From Platerodrilus igneus (lineage: Eukaryota > Arthropoda > Insecta > Coleoptera > Lycidae), in contig JARFIW010001082.1 of assembly GCA_036346225.1 (NCBI GenBank), positions 4,836,001-4,900,000 of the forward strand: DNA of 64,000 nt, read 5' to 3'. Positions 22,131 through 34,794 of the stretch are shown one piece after another; within the stretch, counting starts at the first letter, position 1; each line of letters begins with the position of its first letter. The notes beneath the pieces were generated by a model that did no database searches, was not told the DNA's origin, and worked only from the letters and a program-made list of their open reading frames with translations. Position numbers and translations under genes: made by a program.

Positions 22131-24060
22131 GTTCCTCTGTCTGCCAATGCACAAATGATTTACTTAGAGGCTATCAAGTAATTTTCTGGTAAAAATCTTA
22201 TCCTTTCAACTATTTTCAAAGACTTACTTTAAAGATAAGAAATCAAATATGTTATGAATCAAGCTATCACAAAGTGATTTGAACGCAGAAAATTGTTCGG
22301 GTTTACTAAAAAGCTTGTCCAGATTTATTCTACGGAGATGCATGTTTTACTCCTTTACCGACTGCATTACGCGCAGTAATGTGCAACGCCACTGCTTGCG
22401 GTGAACTCTAAAACGCACAAGTCAGACAGAAACAGACAGGACAGCTAAGTATGGAACCGCACGAATCACGATAACATACAAAAGATACATACAAAAGGAT
22501 AAAAGAAACATAAAGCTGCTGTGCTAACTACAAAAGTGGAGAGTGGTATGGTTCACATAGACAAAGAAAGGACATCGCCATCGAAGCTTTATTGACAATA
22601 GAAACAAGAAAATTTCTATTTAAAAAAAGAGTTATATTCTACGGACAATTTTTCATAATTGAGATACAAAGTGCGCATTTCGTATTGAAGCATGTAAAAG
22701 AAACTAGTCGGTAATAAAAAATTATGCTTTCTTTAAGCAAGCGTGTCAAGTTGAAAATATTAAATTCAAAACTATTTCTAGACAATATTTTAAAACGTAA
22801 CAGAAAACACTAGCGAAGCTAATTTCGAAGCGGGTTCCTAAACTTCTTCAGTCCGTCGAATCAATGTGACTTGAGTTTGTCCGTGGTTCATTTGTTACGC
22901 ACAAACATCAAAGTAGGTACACAAGATTCTCTCGATATAAAAATCGTGCAACTACATCAGCGGAGGTGAAATATCAAAACATCTTGATTCTCGCTCACAG
23001 AGAGATCGTCACCCCAGTAGTCAGGATCATTCATGCTACGCCCATAACTGCAGCAGTAGGTCTACAGAGATGAGCTAAAAAGAAATTCTTTTTAGTCATT
23101 AATAGACGTAGGAAACTTACCGATGCACCAAGGATAGAAGCTTCTCCTAGAAGGTGTACATCGCTCTTGAAATAATAGAATCAATCACGCAGAAGATACA
23201 TGTCCGAACTGAAAACAGGATCAAAGTGACCCCAGTTTAGGAAACGCCACGATAATCGATTGAAATATTAGGATACTACATGTCAAAGAACTCTTCTAGA
23301 GTCTTTGTAATATATAAATAGATATAGAAAACCGGCAAATTCAAATCCAATCGCCTTCGCTAATTAAACATATAAACTGATATATTCCATATAAACTGAT
23401 ATTACTACTTTCGAAAAGCAAAGATTGTTGATAACCGATTACATTTGGGATGTTATGTCAAACAGTAGAGATAGATTGAGGTACTTTCATTTAAACTAAA
23501 TACACTAATAACATTCTACAGGGTGTTAAACAAGCACTTGCTTCAATTGTACTAGAATGAGTTCTATGGGAACAAATGGAGTTATTAAATTATAATGTAT
23601 GATTAGGGGCGTCTTCTATAACTAGTAGTTATACAAAATATCAAAGTGGAAGTGTGGGAATATTTGAAAACATCCTAAATCGAATGAAAATATTTAGGAA
23701 TGTAGAATTCTACGTAACAACTGCAACCGGTAAACTGAAGCAACCAAAACGTTAAAATATAGAGAATTAATATTTGATTCTAAATTACAGTGCCTGTAGA
23801 CAGGATTTTGTAAGCGTCTGAAAACGCTGAAAGTTTATCAAGCATTTCTAAAAATTGATTCCGTACTTCATGGATTTGAGTAACGTGGATTTTGAATTGT
23901 TCCAGCTGTGCCGGTAAATGTTTAATTAGATCGTGACAGTCTTGTAAATGACGCTAATATCATTCTTTACAATTAGTTAATCTTTTAAAATTTGTGAAAG
24001 AATTGTAAACAAACCCAATAATTCAAGTGTTAAAATAAGATTAGCATAAAATTTTATTTA
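22131..24060. other. No recognisable feature
   Basis: AT-rich, without an open frame of coding character or a repeat that I can name. Confidence 0.5.
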
Positions 24061-24065
24061 TAACA

Positions 24066-24538
24066 TCAAACGGTGTTTGTAATCACGTATATTGACAACA
24101 GGAAAACTAAGTTAATAATGATGCAACATAATTTATATACAACTTTACTAAAACAATACATATATTTAATACAGACATTTAATGTATCAACAAAATTCAT
24201 TTCGAATAAAAACAACATTCTGTCGAGCGCATGGTAAATTGGAACTCCAAACATTTCCACATTTATATCATTGTTGCACGGCATACACTTGGATATGATA
24301 GGTTGCTTTTCCAGCCCTTCCACATAAATTGTAACATGAGGCGGTATAATAGTTTGCAGGTATAATGTGAGAACGTCTGGTAATAACAGATTTGTTGATG
24401 GGGTTTTCCAGCTAAGCCCGTGCAAGTGCTTCTGAAGCCATGCGCAATGCTTCTTGAAATCTTCACTCAAATAGCTATAGTCTAAAATATTTCGTGTCAT
24501 ACTTCATCGTTTTCCACGTCAAAAACTGCCACTTCTTT
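24066..24538 (-). pseudogene. Polinton-associated unknown gene, inverted copy (HGLSW / VEGLEK family), broken
   Basis: On the minus strand KEVAVFDVENDEV at about 24,500-24,540 is followed by TGA where the 26.3-kb copy has Trp, then a small deletion. An open frame follows with LDYSYLSEDFKKHCAW, HLHGLSW, LYLQTIIPPHVTI and YVEGLEKQPIISK to 24,066. About 85 bp are missing between GVP and the last block compared with the 26.5-kb copy. It belongs to the family of 4006-4458. The nucleotide sequence is about nine-tenths identical, by eye, to 26,286-26,834 in inverted orientation, so the two copies form arms around the integrase module. Function unknown. Confidence 0.6.
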
Positions 24539-24676
24539 TTCAAACTTCTTGTTATTTGTCGGAAACTCGTTTAAATCTTGCAGTGCGTATGGATTAAATG
24601 TTATTAGAAGAACGTTAAATCCATACGCACGGCAACATTTAAATGAGTTTCCGACAAATAACAAGAAGTTTGAAAA
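24536..24676. repeat. Perfect-looking hairpin, arms about 66 bp
   Basis: TTTTTCAAACTTCTTGTTAT at 24,536 is repeated in reverse complement at the right end (ATAACAAGAAGTTTGAAAAA to 24,676). The arms match over about 66 bp with few differences and are separated by about 8 bp. It lies exactly between the inverted unknown gene and the C-terminal fragment of the YKGTPGLYELL-family gene, and probably marks an inversion or foldback breakpoint. Confidence 0.8.
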
Positions 24677-24938
24677 ACATGTGCTAAAACATTCCCCAGA
24701 TCTTCGAAGAAAGTCTAAAAAGGTACTCAAGGTTAAAGGTTTGGGTTTCCATCAACGGTTTTACAAAAAATTGAATGCAAATCCTGTTGAGTATGTGTAT
24801 TCGAACAACATTCACAAAATAATCGATCGGTTAAAATTATTGAATACATCTAACCAGGCTGAAAATACAAGCGAAGAAAACATAAACGAAGTGGTATCTA
24901 TAATAGAAGAATTAAGAGAGAAATATATAATAAAATAA
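24549..24938 (+). pseudogene. C-terminal fragment of the Polinton YKGTPGLYELL / DRLRLL family gene
   Basis: The open frame ends with YVYSNNIHKIIDRLKLL, then VVSIIEELREKYIIK to 24,938, which aligns with the C-terminus of the gene at 1361-2392 (YWNDPNELVDRLRLL, SIIKELREVKVI). The upstream half (KKFEKHVLKHSPDLRRKSKK) is basic, and its first part lies inside the hairpin, so the frame's beginning is rearranged and has no ATG. It is followed 30 bp later by the MSMDRFGRS gene, as in the first Polinton. Role unknown. Confidence 0.55.
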
Positions 24939-24967
24939 GCGTAATAAAACAATTGCTCAGTTTTAAA

Positions 24968-25211
24968 ATGTCTATGGATCGCTTTGGACGTTCTGAACGT
25001 AAGTGCTTGCAATTTGGTCAGCAAAAACCTCCTGGACGTGGTTTTATAATAACTGCAGACGGGGGGAGGGGGGAGAGATATGCGTCAGAAACGACTTGTC
25101 AATGTATCGGCGCCGAAAGATGATACTGATTGTGTTTCTAAAAAGTTTGCTGTTAATCTCTTGAATCAAACCTTTTCATACTGTTTAAAAAGTTCTATTC
25201 TGTTCTATTAG
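24968..25211 (+). pseudogene. Polinton-associated gene starting MSMDRFGRS, frameshifted at a G-run
   Basis: An ATG at 24,968 opens MSMDRFGRSERKCLQFG and GFIITADG. A G-rich run at about 25,061-25,078 then shifts the frame. The neighbouring frame continues with MRQKRLVNVSAPKDDTDCVS and KKFAVNL to a stop at 25,211. ITADG...D...KRLVNV...P.D..D.V..K is a pattern I recall from a family in arthropod Polinton-like elements. It is the positional equivalent of 2394-2848. No enzymatic motif; function unknown. Confidence 0.5.
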
Positions 25212-25240
25212 TTTAACATCAGTGTTAAGCAAAAATCAGT

Positions 25241-26118
25241 AAAGAAATCATCGTTAAGGAATTATTTAATCCTGCAAGAAAAAAATTTCTGAGTCGTCAC
25301 ACAAATCTGAAACATGTGAAACGCGATCTTAACCAGTCAGATTTGCGCGAATTCCAACCTTACTCTCGTGTGAACAATGGGTACTGATATATTCTAATAG
25401 CGGTGGATTGCTATATAAAATATGCATTGGCGAAACCATTAAAAAACAAGACTGGTCTGGAAGTTACAAATACAATGAAAAAAATATTGGACCAAATGTT
25501 GCACGGAAATATGACCATAAAAGTCAATCTACAAACGGATCACAGGCTTGAATTCTATAACCGTTTCTTAAGCAGCTTATGCAAAAATATAAGATAAACC
25601 ATTATTCTACGTATTCCGCAAACAAAGCAGGCTTCTGCGAAAAATTGATAAGAACAATCAATACCAAGTTGTAAAGAAGATTTTACTTGCAAGGCAGTCA
25701 TAGATGGTTGAATATTTTGCCTAAGGTTATGGAAGAATACAATAATACACCACATCGAGCTATTAACATGACGCCTATGGAAGAGGAAGAGCACCCAGAA
25801 AGGATAAAACTCCAAATCAGCAATAGAAGTGTTACAAGCCAAAAGAAATTACATTGCATTGGAGAAATTGTACGTATATCAAAATATAAAGCAGTATTTG
25901 ACCGAAGATTTCATCCAAACTGGAGTACAGAACTGTTCAAAATTGTTAAAGTACAACAAACGAGGCCAATAATCTATCTATTACAAGATTTAAATGGACA
26001 ACCAATTCAAGGATGTTTCTACGCTAAAGAAATTCAGACCACAGAGGCACCCGACACGTACCTAGTGGAAAAAGTTTTACGGAAACGAAAGCATGGAGGC
26101 AAACTACTGGTTGCCTGA
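25241..26118 (+). pseudogene. Polinton integrase, second copy, frameshifted
   Basis: Homologous throughout to 2884-3825. IVKELFNPARKKFLSRHTN at 25,246 is followed by SDLREFQPYS (first Asp), VDCYIKYALAKPLKNKTGLE at 25,403, LQTDHRLEFYN (second Asp), and a Cys-Glu block in a shifted frame near 25,640 (third acidic residue). From 25,687 RWLNILPKVMEEYNNTPHRA, HPNWSTELFKIV and the chromodomain start YLVEKVLRKRKHGGK follow to 26,118. The chromodomain is truncated. At least three frame changes or stops are present. It keeps the Trp that is a stop in the first copy. It lies between inverted copies of the HGLSW-family gene. Confidence 0.82.
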
Positions 26119-26285
26119 CTTGGTGGCGGAAGAAGCTAGATTAAGAAAACAGACTTGCTTTACTATATATTGATAGAGTTACCGCAAGTTTGGTTATTTG
26201 ATAATCAACCATCCACAATAACGCAGCACTATGACCTACATCCTGGATATAAGGCTTCCAGTATAAACAAGCGAATTTTTATATT

Positions 26286-26834
26286 AAAGAAGTGGCAGTT
26301 TTTGACGTCGAAAACGACGAAGTATGGCACGAAATATTAGAGGTGCCTTTAGACTATAGCTATTTGAACGAAGATTTCAAGAAGCATTGCGCATGGATTC
26401 AGAAGCACTTGCACGGGCTTAGCTGAGAAAACCCATCAACAAATCTGTTATCACCAGACGTTCTCACATTACACCTGCAAACTATTATACCGCCTCATGT
26501 TACAATTTAGGTAAAAGGGTTGGAAAAGCAACGTATCATATCCAAGTTCATGCCGTGCAATAATGTTATAAATGTAGAAATGTTTGAAGTTCCAAGCCTA
26601 AAGCAGCTGCAAAAGAAGTATGATGGTTTAAGTCATTGCCTACTGCACGAAGATAACAATTTATCATACGCTCGACAGAATGTTATTTTATTCGAAATGA
26701 ATTTTGTTGATAGGTTAAATGTCTGTATTAAATATATGTATTGTTTTAATAAAGTTGTATATAAATTATGTTTCATCATTATTAACTTATTTTTCGTGTT
26801 GATTCTTGTATTGTTAATCACCTTTGCGACGTAA
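26286..26834 (+). pseudogene. Polinton-associated unknown gene, direct copy (HGLS / VKGLEK family), two stops
   Basis: The frame KEVAVFDVENDEVWHEILEV, LDYSYLNEDFKKHCAW and HLHGLS runs to TGA at about 26,424. It continues past a TAG at about 26,508, then VKGLEKQRIISK, EVPSLKQLQKKY, ARQNVILFEM to 26,834. It is the most complete of the three family members in sequence order but has two in-frame stops. The C-terminal extension after ARQN is hydrophobic (VVYKLCFIIINLFFVL) and differs from the copy at 4006. It forms the right arm of the inverted repeat with 24,066-24,538. Function unknown. Confidence 0.6.
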
Positions 26835-29199
26835 TCAAAACGGCGGGTGTGACGAAATCAAAATGACTGATAGGAGGGGGAGCAAGAAGGGGATCAAGGA
26901 GGGAGCAAGGAGGAAATCCCTCCCAGCAGATCCTCCTTATGGGAATTTACATGTAATCGAGGAGGGAGGAGGAGTAAAGAGGTGGCCTACGACCATCCAA
27001 TATTCCTACTCAACTACAATATTTTTAGGCTTTAGGTTGATGCTACAGACCTTGTTTTGAAATAGAAGCAGAATATTATACAGATATCGTGTCTGTAAGC
27101 AGTGAAACTAAAACATAAATATAATAAAGGAAAACGAACAAAAGTAAACATATGTATATGTATGAAGAATACGAGATCATTTGCAAAACGATCGCAGAAC
27201 AACATTTAAATCGTCCGTCCAAATAGAATTTTTGCTGTCGCCGCCAATTTAATAACCACGATTTTGATCCTGAAAAACTGGAAATTTATTGATTACGTCA
27301 GCTTAAAAACGTCAATAGATTTGAATTCTTAAAGGATATGGAAATACAGAATGAAATTTGAAGAAATCCCGCAAATTTAAATATACAGATAACATAAATA
27401 AAAATTGTTTTCCTCTTCATACAAGAATCTGATTTCCACCCTTTTTGTATCTAAATCGACTGATTTTTCCTTATCGCTTAGATTTAATTATTTTAGTGTA
27501 CAGTGTGGATTTTACTTTAATATTTTAAACACGTATTTATTGTATATTTTATACTATTGTGTTGTCTTAATTTTAACAAGTTTTAAATTATTTTAATGTT
27601 TGACACTTTGTTGATATATTAAGGTATTCCTGCATCAATGTTTAAATTAATAATTCTAGTTAAATTTATACTTTAGGCACTGTTGATGATAATCTTAGTT
27701 GGTGAATGCGTTCTGGCTTATTGATTAAGTAATCATTATATTTCTTGCACATTCTAGCTATTCTAATAACTAAATGTAACGTTACTATAGTAGTTTCAGG
27801 ATTTTTTAAAGGGATCACAGTAATTTACTACTACATTACTCTCAACAATTTTTAACTCATTTTCTAAACCACTGTACTTCTTTATAAAATCAAAAATCCT
27901 TTGAAGAAGCTTGTCATTTACTCTTTAAAATTAGACGTAAAATGATACTCTACCAAAGGGGTGTTGTGAAGTTGTGCGCCCTGGGAAAGCTCTGCTAATG
28001 TCTCTGCACGACGAGATTAAAGACGCGTTATTTAGCCTTTAGCTTAGTGCTCGACTGCGGATGGAATAATTAGATCAACTGGAGTCGAGTCGGGTTAATT
28101 CACATACGGTGGACCGCCAGAAGAGCAAAGTTAAGAGGTAATTATATAAAAGAAAAGAACGATTTAATTTGCTTGCAGACGAGACGGACAAGCTCCGTCA
28201 CTTTGAACATATAACTCGATTATACTATTTAAACTGGACTGAACTACTGAAATCTGATCTCCCACTGGACCTAGATGAAAAGGTCAGGACATAAAGTTTG
28301 CCGTAAATGTTATATTTATTTACATACTAATGCATATATTCCCTTAAATACATGTGCTAGGGGAATTTTAATTTACGCTGCATTTCATTTACTTTCAAGC
28401 TTATGAAATAAAATTTTATATAAAAACTTCCTCTTCCACTAAATTAAAGTACAAAATTAATCTAAAGGTAATTAGGAACTATAAGCAATTCTTAGAGGGT
28501 CAACAATGGGCTAGAGGCACTTAAGCTTCCGTTTATTGAAACAATGTTGCCATTAATCCTCCATATTGGCAGGTAATATCGTCCTGATTATTTTTATCGC
28601 ATATCTTGTGCATATTAGAAATTGTTCTGGGGTTATTATCTGACGATATTACAACGGTGATTAGAGAAATGATTAGTGGACCTACGCTGTGTTCCTACTT
28701 GTAGTCACGCTACTTCCACTAGCAAGTAGCAGTAAGCGAATTCCACTAGCCTTGTCCGAACTTCAGTGTGCTTGTGTTTATTTTCGGGCCGCTAATTACG
28801 GGGTCTTAAGAGCTGGGGTGTCCTTAATATGCAAGCGAAGCGCATCATGCGGAAAGTACGGTTGGCTGACTCGTTGAAATTTGTAATTCGATATTAAACT
28901 CTGTAAGGCACTTCAAAAATTAATGCAGGCAAAATATTTTGCATCGGAGATTTTACGAATAATGCTTTGTTGGACACTGAAGTTGAAGTTAATAATCCCT
29001 GTATTTCAAAAGTAGTCTAATGAAAATCTGTATACCCTGTAGTAATTAAAACGAAGCGATTATTACATAAGCTTTTTTTTTATTAAAATGGATTTCTATA
29101 CATATCTTCAAAGATTACAGTGATATAATATATGACTCTACTTTATTTGGGCAATATGGTGTTATAACTTTTTGCATATGAAGTGTTCGATTTTTTTAG
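26835..29199. other. No recognisable gene
   Basis: A purine-rich GGAGGGAGCAAGGAGG stretch lies at 26,873-26,985. At 27,960-28,300 and 28,690-28,870 the sequence is GC-richer and might be old repeat DNA. Nothing could be named. Confidence 0.4.
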
Positions 29200-29490
29200 A
29201 TAAAACTAAAAATCGATATAGTGATTCAAAAGCATTTATTTATTAAAATAATCCACATTAACATCGATAGTAAATATGTTGTCAACGATCAGATAACGCG
29301 TTAATTCCTTTTGCACCATTATGGCCCAAAAATTCTTTAAATGCCATAATTACCATTCTTGGCTAATCAATCGACGATTCTGCAAGTGGTTTCAACGCTT
29401 CAGAAAAATGGTAATCAGTAGGTGACAAGTTCGGGGAATATGGTGTATAATCTGAAGCAGCTCTCTCACGGTCCATTGTAATGTGTGGGC
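29200..29490 (-). pseudogene. mariner transposase C-terminal relic
   Basis: On the minus strand YTPYSPNLSPTDYHF (the mariner block YSPDLxPxDYH, which includes the third catalytic acidic position) is followed by a shifted segment ending GHNGAKGINALSDRW, like the C-terminal KGI..L..RW..CI..G.YF block. The rest of the transposase is absent or unrecognisable. It is in the opposite orientation to the copy at 10.8 kb and looks unrelated at nucleotide level. Confidence 0.6.
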
Positions 29491-32400
29491 GGCTAGCAAG
29501 TATATAACGTTCCCTAAGATAAACATACTTAGATATCTCGTAGATAGAGAGCTATAACAAATACAATCTAGCTCAGGCGTAAGCCGGCTTGAGAATCGTG
29601 CACTACTTGTTTGTAAGAACCTCTTCTGAATTGTAGAAAGGACCTGAGAAATTAAATTTAGTTTAATGGAAGAAATAACTGTAGAGAATTTACATTACTA
29701 ACTACCTTAAACTAAGTCGTCTAATAACGTACTAACCGGTATTTATGCACTATTCGTAGGTGAATCGACCGTGCTAGCAAATCGAAACACGTAAGATAAA
29801 TAGTCCAAAGTTTTTACTAATGAGCTCCCGAAATTTATACGATGACAGGTGACATTAAATAATTAAATTACTCAAATAACGTGCTTTGAGATCCAAACAT
29901 GGAGATAAAATGATACAGGTAATCATAATATATTGTAACAATTACGATTTTCTGTTATTTCAATATACAACTTTGTTCAATACACCTAATCAATAAGTGT
30001 TAAATTTTATTGAAACCTTTTATTATAAATTCATACATAGTACGCCATCTACATTAGAATAGCAAAAATACACTTAAAGTGAACTTCTGGTTGTTTGTAT
30101 CTTGTTTCAATATCCTCCTTCCCGGCGCATGCTTGTATAACTAAAATTGCCTCGTGGAATAAGCCATTTTGGTATCAGAAGTGGTCCGTAGACGAGTATT
30201 ATCTTGGGCTTGCAGGTTTTTGATTAAACATGCCGCCCGGACAATTGGTTAAGTGGAGTCAACATGTACCATAAGTTAGTTTCTGTAATAGCATCGATCT
30301 AAAATTGTTGTAGATATATATTTTACGCACAAGTTCTTTTTTGTTTTAGTTTAGAATGTTAAGGATTAAACTACCGATCATTAAATATGAAGATAATTAT
30401 AATTCCCAATTTTAAAATATTAAATTTAAGTTACAAGCAATGAAGTTATGGAAATTTAAGTATTATAAAGAAAACAATCGTTAAACATAAGGCATGCACT
30501 AGAGCTAGAAGCAGTTTCACTTGTTACTAGGCAGGAATGTAGAAACCTGCACACGTGATTAGTTTGTAACAAGATTAAATCCGAAGCCCTGCCTCAGCCA
30601 TGCTCAACTATAAGAGTAAGAACGCAGATGTTTAAAAAAAATTTTTTTTAAATAAAAAAAAAGAAAACCGGCCGCCAAGCAGATGGCCAGCGGTGAGTCA
30701 CCCTCCATTTTTATACTTTTATCTTTTCAAGAAACTTTTAATTAAAATGCTCAGATAAATTTTCGAAGAAGCTATATAAAAGTTTGTTTAAAATTAATTC
30801 TCGAAATTTTGCTAAAGTTCATAGTTTAATTAATTTGTTTCATTTAAAAATTTAATTTAAAAATTTAGTATTTGAATAAGGCATAATTGACCTTAACATT
30901 TTTAAGATCTTTGTATAAGATTATGTTTGAAGTTACAAAGTTGTATTGAAAGGTTTGCTTTATTGAACATGTGATATGATAAGAATTGTTTGCCGAATTA
31001 TTGTGTATAACACATTGTGATAATACGTCTGAAGTATAATTCAATGTCGACAATAAGTACTTTTCTTTGACCTTTGATTTTATTAAAGATAATTATTAAA
31101 ATTGTACAACCATAACCAGAGAAATTATTTTTGAATATGTAATTTTTTTGTGAACTGAAAAGGATCCTATTCTAGTAGCATGAAGTCACTGTAACATAAA
31201 GTTAAAATAACATATTTTTTAAAGTGAACTGAAATAATTTATGCAGTTAATAAAACAATATTCCAAGAATGCTTAGAGATCAATATTAAATAGTGAAAAC
31301 GGAACTGTTTCGAAAGCCTCCGTATAAATAAGTTGTATAAACAATGTATATATAAATATTTTTTTAAAAAAAAATTAATAAAAAAAATATTAAATTGTCT
31401 CAAAATTTTCTTTCTTTGAAGTCAACAGTAATTATCCTACAGAAGCAAACTGTTTATTATTAAGAAACTTTAGTACTGAAGAAAGGTATTATTGATGTTA
31501 AAGTTAAAAGTTTTTCTTGAAAGTATAATTTTGACTAGTGGATTTACATATAATTATTTTTGTTATAAAGTGACTAGGCTCTAAAGAAGCCCTAGTTTGA
31601 AAATGTTTAGGTGTGATTAAATTTTCAGATAGCACGAGATCGTCGTTCCTATTCCAGGTTGCAGAGACCACAGTTTTCTTCGAAGATTTCCGTATCTGAT
31701 CTTCGAATAATTTCTTATAAAACACTCATTAAGATACGGTGGCGTCCAATAAAATTTCTTTTGTTTTATCGTATACCATCCTACGACCCTAGCTCATAGC
31801 TCTGCCCTAAGTTGAAGAAACTTAGCTGGCTGGAAGAACTCTTTAGAGGGACCCTTTTTTCTCAAAGCCATTCAACATCCTTTTTACTCTGGGCTTGACT
31901 ATCAAACAGGAACCCCTCGTAATCTATCGAGGCTCTGCCGCCTGTATGGTAGAGCAGACATATTATTTTTCTTTAAAGGAAATAATAGGTTACAACATAT
32001 AAAAACATACCCATAATTTAGTCGGCAGCGATCTTCACACTCTTTATTCGACGACGTTCAAACAAGAAGAAGTACTAGATATTTTATACAGCAAAACCTG
32101 GCTGACACTGGTCGGTATTGCAGATAACGCTACTTCGCATAAAGCGCTTCTTGTATTAACAATATAAGATGGCGCGATCAGTCTTAGGTATAATATTTAA
32201 AACTTCGTGTATCAGCGGTTGCGGCCGTACAGTCACACACGGACGTACCGCAATAAGTAACAATATCAGAAATGTGAATTAGAAAATGATCGCACAATCT
32301 CCATATACATTTTAACTGTTGAAATTAACAATATCGGTCTATTCCGATTAACTAAAAACGGTTGCTTAACTTGTAGCTTTTCATGCATAATCAGTAATTC

Positions 32401-32610
32401 CCTGCAATATTATTCTGCTATTAAGGTTTCACAGGATTGCAAGAAAGAGTGTTCACTTTGTAAATGTAGGTTACAATACCTTAGGGACTGGTGCAGTTTG
32501 TAATCGCCGCAATTTGTTTACAGGTGTTACTTGTGTGCAACCTATCTAATGAGTTTCTTTACCTTCCCTAGCTGATTAATATAACGACTAATGGTACTTA
32601 ATAATAATTT
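29491..32610. other. No recognisable feature
   Basis: AT-rich with A/T homopolymer runs at 30,632-30,665 and 31,360-31,400. The short frames have no coding character. Confidence 0.45.
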
Positions 32611-32720
32611 AGGCGGCTCCATGGGTCAGATATATTCGCGTATCGCTGCTGATTCTATTGTTCCGAGTTCGATTCCCGATACAGACCACTTGAAAAATGT
32701 GAAGCAAACATTTTCCTTTT
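32611..32720 (+). mobile_element. SINE head fragment with tRNA-like A and B boxes
   Basis: It begins GGCGGCTCCATGGGTCAGA, like the 13.4-kb copy, has a B box GAGTTCGATTCCC, then ACTTGAAAAATGTGAAGCAAACATTTTCC, where similarity stops. It is a 3'-truncated or heavily decayed member of the same family. Confidence 0.65.
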
Positions 32721-34516
32721 CCTTGACTGGATAGCTCAACAGAAATTATGCCGTGGAATTCACGAAAATGAAATGAAACACGGAGATTTCAAAAAACGTA
32801 TTGCACTCAAAAACATGTTTCTTTTATACGCACTTTATAAAGAAGCTCTTACATTCCACAAATGTAAATAGTGCTTATGAAACAGTCTACAGCTTAAGCT
32901 TGTACGGAAAATTAGTTCTAATGAAAAATAATCCCCGCCTATATCCTTGTCAACAATTACAGAATGCAAACCACTTCTCGGTGAGTTACAAAAATTCTCT
33001 TCTTATTTTACCGGTTGTCAGTGTAATTGGTCAACGACTCTGCACGGGTAATTTAGTAAAGAATCAAATACTTCGAAGTCTGACCTCAAAATTTACGGGA
33101 AATTATCTCCATAACAAATAATTTTATACAATTAAGAACTTATTCTAGCTTAAGTGCTAATACCTAAATATACTTATAAGTTACCAACAAAAACCCAAAA
33201 TTTATACTTGCTTTTGTTATTTTCAAATAGCGCTTATCAAAATCTTCTTTCCATCGAAATTAACGGCATTAAGTACTTCCTGGTTACATTTCAAATCTAT
33301 TTGATGTCAAAATATCTGTTTACAAATTGCAGCTATTTTTAATCGATTAAAGTCAGCAGTTGCTCTTGTATCAGGATTATTTATATCGAAGATGGTTTAA
33401 TTTTCGTAGTATTTTCAATAATAATTATGCTTCATAATTCGAAATTCTACATTACATAGTACATGTCGTAAAATGAATTATAAGTTGCTCAAACTTACAC
33501 GTTCGATGTCTTAAAGAATTAATCTTTACTTAAAACTCACATGCTCGATGTCGCCAAATCGATGAATGGGCAAATATCGAATGAATCGTTCTAATTCAAT
33601 TCCGATGCATATACTAAAATAAAATCAATACGTCAACTTCTGGATTTTTCTGGCTTCATTTCGAAACATTAGTCATTCTGGATGATGTAATAATTATAAG
33701 GATGTCACTTTTAAATGAGCTAATTATATGCGGTCGGTATGATTTATACTTTTCGTAAAGCGCAATTTATTATTTTCTAATAAACGAACCGGTCCACTTT
33801 TATCTCTTCTTACTGTAATACGTAGAGCTATTAAACTTACTTATCTTATTTTATAGTTTTTTGATAGCCGCGCATCATCTGATCGGAGCGTCATTGATAC
33901 AAAATAATTGGCTTGCTTAATGGCTTTTAGAACACTTCTAATAAATGACGTATTCTCTTATTAATATTCAAAAATTCTGGAATTAATTTCTTTAGAATAA
34001 AGATTAAATTCTTAAAATGTTATTTTTATGGAGAATCAATATTTTATTTTGTTCTAAATACAATAAGATTTGTCATACGATAAATGAAACGTGTTTTTAG
34101 CAAATATTTACACACGGAAAATATGCTTTGTTTTAAAGCGGATGCATTAAATTGATATTATTTTATGCAATTTACCTTTCAGTGAGTGCAGCGTATTACG
34201 TTTTCAATAAATAACGCTTGTAGTGGTATTGATCTATATTTTTGCAAAGTATGAATTTTAGCTTCGCATATCTTAAAGAAGATAGGTTAAAAACCAAGTT
34301 ATTTATAGTATTTACAAAATAATTATTTATACACGGCTGAGATAAATGGTTTTTGTATTTAGATCTTAAATTGAAAACTCGACCTGAATAATCTTAGTGT
34401 AAGTGTTTTCCTTGTTGGAGGGAATATCCCCCCTCCTATTTATTTCCGTTTCCTAGTTAGGTAGCGTTTACTCTTGTAATAAAATTAACCTTGAATTCCT
34501 AACCCCATTCCCTTGA
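32721..34516. other. No recognisable feature
   Basis: AT-rich. A plus-strand frame at 32,801-33,121 (106 aa) shows no motif and lacks a convincing start. Confidence 0.45.
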
Positions 34517-34794
34517 TTATGCGTCCTTACATGTGATTTTCCAATGCTCCACCCGAAGGTAATACATTGGCCAGGAAGCGAGTGTTTTTTACCTGGAAAA
34601 TTTGTAATTTTGCTGAAACCTTGATGTCCCAAGCAAGGTAGGGATCTTTAACGTGCGTGACAATACTCACACACGGGACCTCCATTTTACCTCTCATACG
34701 AACGAGGGTGTATTTTTGTGAAAAATGCTCGCCTAACATTTTTCAAGCGGACCGTGTCGGGATTCGAACCCGGGACCTTGGTGCTTATGCGTCC
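34517..34794 (-). mobile_element. 5'-truncated SINE with 10-bp target-site duplication
   Basis: The body is at 34,527-34,784 on the minus strand. It keeps the B box (GGGTTCGAATCCC) but has lost the A box. It is flanked by TTATGCGTCC at 34,517-34,526 and 34,785-34,794. It is closely similar to 13,441-13,700. 5' truncation plus TSD indicates target-primed insertion. Confidence 0.82.

Noticed and set aside
21458..22154. Several overlapping open frames of 60-160 codons rich in Pro/Ser/Thr or Gly
   Set aside because: All lie in the low-complexity purine/pyrimidine array and arise from its lack of stop codons.
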